From contig NZ_JALJYC010000041.1 in assembly GCF_024170405.1 (NCBI RefSeq), positions 1 through 10,141 of the forward strand: a stretch of DNA of 10,141 bases, in the 5' to 3' direction. Below, one piece after another: positions 7,011-10,141 of the stretch; within the stretch, counting starts at the first letter, position 1; every line of letters begins with the position of its first letter. The position numbers and the translations under genes were made by a program. The notes beneath the pieces are model-generated. The model searched no databases. It had not been told where the DNA came from and saw only the letters and a program-made list of their open reading frames with translations. This stretch comes from Neisseria perflava (GTDB lineage: Bacteria > Pseudomonadota > Gammaproteobacteria > Burkholderiales > Neisseriaceae).

Positions 7011-8009
7011 ATGAAAAATATTAAAATGCTCACCGCAGTAGCGGCGCTGGGCGCTTCTTTTGTTTCTTTTGAAGCACATGCGGGTATGGTAACGGATGCT
7101 CATGGCAACGTGGGTTATGATACTGCTGCCGAATGTGACGCTGCCGTACAAGCCGGTAATGCCAAATTCTACCAGTCTTTTACTCATAAACCTGCGTTGA
7201 AACGCGCGGGCGAAGTGTCTGTGCGTACCGCCACTATCAAAGACTTGGGCTCGCAATACCGTTTGGGCGCATGTGACTTGGGCGTTGGCCGTAAAGGTGG
7301 TCGCGACGGTGTATCTAGAGCTCTGCAAGGCAAATACATTCCGTTCAGCCCGGATATGCCGATTCATGTTTACCAAGACGCTGCCGGTAATCCTGTCCGC
7401 GTCAGCATGCAGCAATGTGACAACTGGTTCTCCGACAACACCCCGCGTCCGGTTGCCATTCCGGTTGTTAAAGAGCCTGAGCCGGTTGTGGTTGCGCCTG
7501 TGGCCGCTGCACCTTGCAAATGCGCCGTACCTTATGTATTCGGCAGCGTAGGCGTATTGCGTGACGGTTTGTCCACTTCCGACGGTGAATACGATGACCG
7601 TGATAACCGTTTTGCCGGTCAAATCGGTGTGGGTGTTCAATTCAACCAATACTTGGGTGGTGAGTTGTACTACCAAGGCGCGGCCAAACACAAATACACC
7701 AGAGAAGACGGCAGCAGCCACTTCAATGCCCGCAATCATACTTTGGCAACCCGTTTGACCGTTGGTACCAGCTTTGACAACAAAGCCCGCGTATTCGGTA
7801 AAGTCGGTATCGCTGCGGTACAACATCGCGGTGACGGTTACAAAAAAACCAAAGCCCGCGCAACTGCCGGTATCGGCGCAAGCTACGACTTGACCGACCA
7901 CTGGACTGTTCGTGCCGATTACGACCACTACTTCAAACGTGGCAGCGACAACGGCGTGAAATGGAAAGGCGCAGACTACTTGGGTCTGGGTGCTCAATAC
8001 AAATTCTAA
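7011..8009 (+). CDS. Outer-membrane beta-barrel protein with unrecognised N-terminal domain (paralogue 2)
   Basis: The 332-residue precursor repeats the layout of the upstream gene: signal peptide (MKNIKMLTAVAALGASF, probable cleavage after EAHA, residue 24), conserved domain (25-152), linker and C-terminal barrel (about 174-332) ending GLGAQYKF. By eye the N-terminal domain is about 82% identical to paralogue 1 and the barrel only about 60%, with changes concentrated in putative outer loops. Cys42, Cys88 and Cys136 are conserved. This copy alone has a C-K-C motif (169-171) where the linker meets the barrel, and its linker is Pro/Val/Glu-rich. I chose ATG 7011 because GGAG lies 6 bases upstream and a typical signal peptide follows; an in-frame ATG at 6951 has neither. 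It is probably transcribed separately from its neighbour because a terminator separates them. Function unknown. Confidence 0.85.
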   Translation: MKNIKMLTAVAALGASFVSFEAHAGMVTDAHGNVGYDTAAECDAAVQAGNAKFYQSFTHKPALKRAGEVSVRTATIKDLGSQYRLGACDLGVGRKGGRDGVSRALQGKYIPFSPDMPIHVYQDAAGNPVRVSMQQCDNWFSDNTPRPVAIPVVKEPEPVVVAPVAAAPCKCAVPYVFGSVGVLRDGLSTSDGEYDDRDNRFAGQIGVGVQFNQYLGGELYYQGAAKHKYTREDGSSHFNARNHTLATRLTVGTSFDNKARVFGKVGIAAVQHRGDGYKKTKARATAGIGASYDLTDHWTVRADYDHYFKRGSDNGVKWKGADYLGLGAQYKF

Positions 8010-8024
8010 TCCTCGCGGATACGC

Positions 8025-8055
8025 AAAAGCCGGCTCGAAAGAGTCGGCTTTTTTT
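8025..8055 (+). terminator. Terminator of outer-membrane paralogue 2
   Basis: AAAAGCCGGCTC pairs with GAGTCGGCTTTT (12 bp, one G-T wobble) around a GAAA tetraloop, followed by TTT. It starts 15 bases after the stop codon and resembles the terminator of the first paralogue. Confidence 0.92.
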
Positions 8056-8060
8056 GCTGC

Positions 8061-8098
8061 TTTCAGACGGCCTAGTGAGCAGAGTAGGCCGTCTGAAA
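8061..8098. repeat. Inverted DUS pair, reversed order, ahead of the DUF455 gene
   Basis: An inverted AG-DUS (8062-8073) precedes a forward one (8086-8097), making a perfect 14-bp stem (8061-8074 with 8085-8098) and a 10-base loop. In the other four pairs the forward copy comes first. No T run follows on either strand, so it is a poor intrinsic terminator. It occupies the place where a -35 box for the next gene would lie. Confidence 0.85.
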
Positions 8099-8108
8099 CG
8101 AAAACGCG

Positions 8109-8114
8109 TATAAT
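8109..8114 (+). promoter_or_regulatory. -10 box of the DUF455-CDF unit
   Basis: TATAAT, a perfect -10, lies 25 bases ahead of the ATG at 8140. At 16-18 bases upstream the sequence belongs to a DUS and does not look like TTGACA, and there is no extended TG motif. If active, it would be weak or need an activator. Confidence 0.4.
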
Positions 8115-8139
8115 TTGGAAAATAGTTGGAACAAAAATC

Positions 8140-8955
8140 ATGCCGTACAATCCTTATCCTTTACTGGAGCGTGCTTTACTAGCCGATAATCCCGATGAAA
8201 AGAGCACGCTGACCAATACCTTGTTTGCTGAGCTTCAGACGGCCTCCGAACTCGTCTGCGATACTGCGCCTCCTCTGGATTTTCGCTATGCCGGACGCCC
8301 TGCCAAGCCGCTGCTGGTGGCGCCGACACAGGTCACGCCGCGCAAGATGTCCACGCCGGAAGGCTATGTCGCCATGCTGCATGCCATTTGCCATATTGAG
8401 TTTAACGCGATTAATTTGGCTTTGGACGCCGCTTACCGCTTCCGCACGTTACCGGCGCAGTTTGTGTGCGACTGGGTGCAGGTGGCGAAAGAAGAAGTAC
8501 ACCATTTCAATTTAATGCGCGACAGATTGCGCGAACACGGTTTTGATTATGGCGATTTTGAGGCGCACGCGCATTTGTGGGACATGGCGTATAAAACCGC
8601 TTACGATCCCTTGTTGCGCATGGCGCTGGTGCCGCGTGTCTTGGAGGCGCGTGGCTTGGATGTAACGCCGGGCATACGCGCCAAAGTCGCCCAGCGCGGT
8701 GATGAAGAAACCTGCGCCGTGTTGGATATTATTTACCGCGATGAAGTCGGCCATGTCCGTTTCGGCAACCATTGGTATCAGTATCTTTGCCGCGAACGCG
8801 GTTTGGAGCCGGTAGTGCTGTTCCGCAATCTGCTGGCGCGTTACGATATGTTTATTTTTCGCGGCTACGTTAACATTGAAGCGCGCGAGCGGGCAGGGTT
8901 TAGCCGCTTCGAGCTGGATATGTTGGAAGATTTTGAGCAGAGCATAAAGCAGTAA
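8140..8955 (+). CDS. DUF455 ferritin-like protein (probable di-metal helical bundle)
   Basis: The 271-residue protein matches the DUF455 family (PF04305), ferritin-like four-helix proteins of unknown physiological role. Candidate metal ligands lie in the expected order: H85/E87 in CHIEFNAINLALDAAYRF, E119/H122 in VAKEEVHHFNLM, E169 in ALVPRVLEARGLDVTPG and E202/H205 in YRDEVGHVRFG. The two ExxH motifs plus two extra acidic residues are what a di-iron carboxylate site needs. I see no signal peptide, so it should be cytoplasmic. ATG 8140 is preferred: TTGGA lies 9 bases upstream and the -10 box fits, whereas longer in-frame starts would run through the upstream terminator and DUS pair. The next gene, a zinc exporter, follows after 51 bases without a terminator. 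MiaE-type or oxygenase activity is possible but not shown. Confidence 0.85.
   Translation: MPYNPYPLLERALLADNPDEKSTLTNTLFAELQTASELVCDTAPPLDFRYAGRPAKPLLVAPTQVTPRKMSTPEGYVAMLHAICHIEFNAINLALDAAYRFRTLPAQFVCDWVQVAKEEVHHFNLMRDRLREHGFDYGDFEAHAHLWDMAYKTAYDPLLRMALVPRVLEARGLDVTPGIRAKVAQRGDEETCAVLDIIYRDEVGHVRFGNHWYQYLCRERGLEPVVLFRNLLARYDMFIFRGYVNIEARERAGFSRFELDMLEDFEQSIKQ
8234..8245 (-). repeat. DNA uptake sequence (AG-DUS) inside the DUF455 gene
   Basis: TTCAGACGGCCT, the AG-DUS on the minus strand, falls in a variable N-terminal part of the protein (E-L-Q-T-A-S). Confidence 0.9.
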
Positions 8956-9006
8956 AGGCCATACCACAGGCAGGCTGCGCACTCCGAAACGGAAGAGGAA
9001 AAGCAT

Positions 9007-9993
9007 ATGGCACACCATCATGATCACAGCCACGACCATGCCCACACGCATACGGCGAATAAAAAAGTTTTAGGCGTATCGTTTGCCGTGATTGCCTTGT
9101 TTATGCTGGTGGAGGCGGTTGGCGGCTGGCTGACGCATTCGCTGGCGTTGCTGTCCGACGCTGGGCATATGTTCAGCGACGCTTTTTCGCTGGGCGTGGC
9201 GCTGCTGGCCTTTAAATTCGGCGAACGCGATACCACGCTGAGCAAAACCTTCGGCTACAAGCGCTTTGAAATTCTGACGGCGGCGTTTAACGGCCTGACG
9301 CTGATGGTGATTGCCGCGCTGATTTTTTACGAAGCGGTCAAACGCCTGATTGAGCCGCCCGAAATCGCCACCGTCGGCATGTTGGTCATCAGCGTTATTG
9401 GTTTGTTGGTGAATATCGCCGTGGCCGTGTATATGCTGAGAAACAGCGATACGCAAGACAACGTCAATATGCGCGGCGCGTATCTGCATGTGATCAGCGA
9501 TTTGTTCGGATCGATTGGCGCGATTGTTGCGGCGCTGTTGATGATGGCCTACGGCTGGCAATGGGCAGACCCCGTGGCCAGCGTGCTGGTGGCGGCTTTG
9601 GTCGGCCGCAGCGGTTGGCATTTGTTGAAGCAGACCCTGCATATACTGATGGAAGGTGCGCCGGAAAATATCCATACCGATGAAGTGCTGGCAGTAATTC
9701 AAAAAGCCAAAGGCGTGGAATCGGTACACGATTTGCATGTCTGGACGATTACCAGCAATGTCAATGTGTTATCCTGTCATATCGTGGTGGACGGCGCTTT
9801 GACCGTGGCGCAGGCGGAACAGCTGGTGTATCAAATCGAACATGATTTGTCGCATTTGAACATCGCCCACTGCACCATCCAAGTGGAAAGCCGCCGCCAT
9901 CCGCATGAAAACAGCGTATTGTGTCCGATTGGCAAAGAAAGCGAACATGAACATAGCCACGAGCATGAACACGAAGAACCGAATAAACATTGA
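9007..9993 (+). CDS. Cation diffusion facilitator, probable zinc exporter (ZitB/CzcD type)
   Basis: The 328-residue inner-membrane protein belongs to the CDF family, which exports Zn2+ in exchange for protons. Six membrane segments can be traced between about residues 20 and 205. The transport site is visible as H54/D58 in SDAGHMFSDAF (segment 2) and H161/D165 in HVISDLFGS (segment 5); the His-Asp/His-Asp set is the pattern of zinc-selective members such as ZitB. GYKRFEILTAAFNG is the CDF signature region. The cytoplasmic C-terminal domain (about 208-295) has HDLHVW, typical of the dimeric metal-sensing fold. Both ends are His-rich: HHHDHSHDHAHTHT at residues 3-16 and HEHSHEHEHEE near the end, likely zinc-binding. 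AAGAGGA lies 7 bases before the ATG. It follows the DUF455 gene closely. Another divalent substrate (Co, Cd) cannot be excluded. Confidence 0.93.
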   Translation: MAHHHDHSHDHAHTHTANKKVLGVSFAVIALFMLVEAVGGWLTHSLALLSDAGHMFSDAFSLGVALLAFKFGERDTTLSKTFGYKRFEILTAAFNGLTLMVIAALIFYEAVKRLIEPPEIATVGMLVISVIGLLVNIAVAVYMLRNSDTQDNVNMRGAYLHVISDLFGSIGAIVAALLMMAYGWQWADPVASVLVAALVGRSGWHLLKQTLHILMEGAPENIHTDEVLAVIQKAKGVESVHDLHVWTITSNVNVLSCHIVVDGALTVAQAEQLVYQIEHDLSHLNIAHCTIQVESRRHPHENSVLCPIGKESEHEHSHEHEHEEPNKH

Positions 9994-10055
9994 CCTTGCG
10001 CTCCGCATGGCAAACAGACTTTGAAACACAACCGCCTGTATGCAAGATTAAATTT
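9994..10055. other. Short spacer after the CDF gene, no terminator seen
   Basis: No hairpin with a T run follows the zinc exporter gene. Its natural terminator may have been removed or displaced by the IS-like sequence starting at 10056. Confidence 0.4.
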
Positions 10056-10141
10056 GGGGCTGTACTAGATAATTAGAGCAAATTACCTTTTACTAACTGT
10101 TTCAAAATAGAAATTTGAGATTTTATTTCACTGTTGTTAAA
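10056..10141. mobile_element. Probable end of an insertion sequence (IS1016-like), cut by the window edge
   Basis: From 10056 the sequence reads GGGGCTGTACTAGATAATTA, which closely resembles, from memory, the terminal inverted repeat of IS1016 (IS1595 family), common in Neisseria and Haemophilus. The DNA then turns AT-rich, unlike the GC-rich genes to its left. No transposase codons can be recognised in the 86 visible bases, and the partner repeat and target duplication are outside the window. It could also be a solo terminal fragment or another family with a similar end. Confidence 0.4.

Noticed and set aside
7005..8150. Long minus-strand open frame (381 codons) opposite the second outer-membrane paralogue
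   Set aside because: It mirrors the codon usage of the real gene, has no recognisable domain or ribosome-binding site, and the equivalent frame opposite the first paralogue is broken by stops.
8140..8955. MiaE tRNA hydroxylase for the ferritin-like gene
   Set aside because: Both are ferritin-like, but the sequence blocks (VPRVLEARGLDVTPG, DEVGHV) belong to DUF455.

Overview
The window is chromosomal DNA from a Neisseria species. The clearest sign is the Neisseria DNA uptake sequence (DUS): its 10-base core GCCGTCTGAA occurs 14 times on the two strands, five times as inverted pairs between genes. Twelve of the 14 have the AG prefix (AGGCCGTCTGAA) typical of several commensal Neisseria. One has the AT prefix typical of the meningococcus and gonococcus group. 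This suggests a commensal species, which I cannot name from the sequence alone.

Left part (1-4641): tandem hairpins lie ahead of dld, the quinone-linked D-lactate dehydrogenase (+). Then come two tandem, nearly identical tRNA-Ser(UGA) genes (-) with their own promoter and terminator, then yaaA (peroxide stress protein, -) and dapC (succinyl-diaminopimelate aminotransferase, lysine and peptidoglycan precursor synthesis, -). Each is a self-contained unit closed by a DUS hairpin or other terminator, except yaaA, which may read through into the tRNAs.

Middle part (4642-8055): lolA (lipoprotein carrier, -) is divergent from a tandem pair of paralogous outer-membrane proteins (+). Each paralogue has a signal peptide, a conserved cysteine-containing N-terminal domain that I do not recognise, an Ala/Pro/Val-rich linker and a C-terminal 8-stranded beta-barrel ending in Phe. 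The N-terminal domain is much better conserved between the copies than the barrel, and even the terminators are duplicated. This pair is the least explained and most interesting part of the window.

Right part (8056-10141): a DUF455 ferritin-like protein and a His-rich zinc exporter of the CDF family lie 51 bases apart on the + strand and are probably co-transcribed, a metal-related pair. The window ends in AT-rich sequence that begins like the terminal repeat of a Neisseria insertion sequence (IS1016-like); the rest would lie beyond the window.

Apart from the paralogue pair, most genes are ordinary housekeeping genes. I saw no CRISPR array, phage or defence genes.
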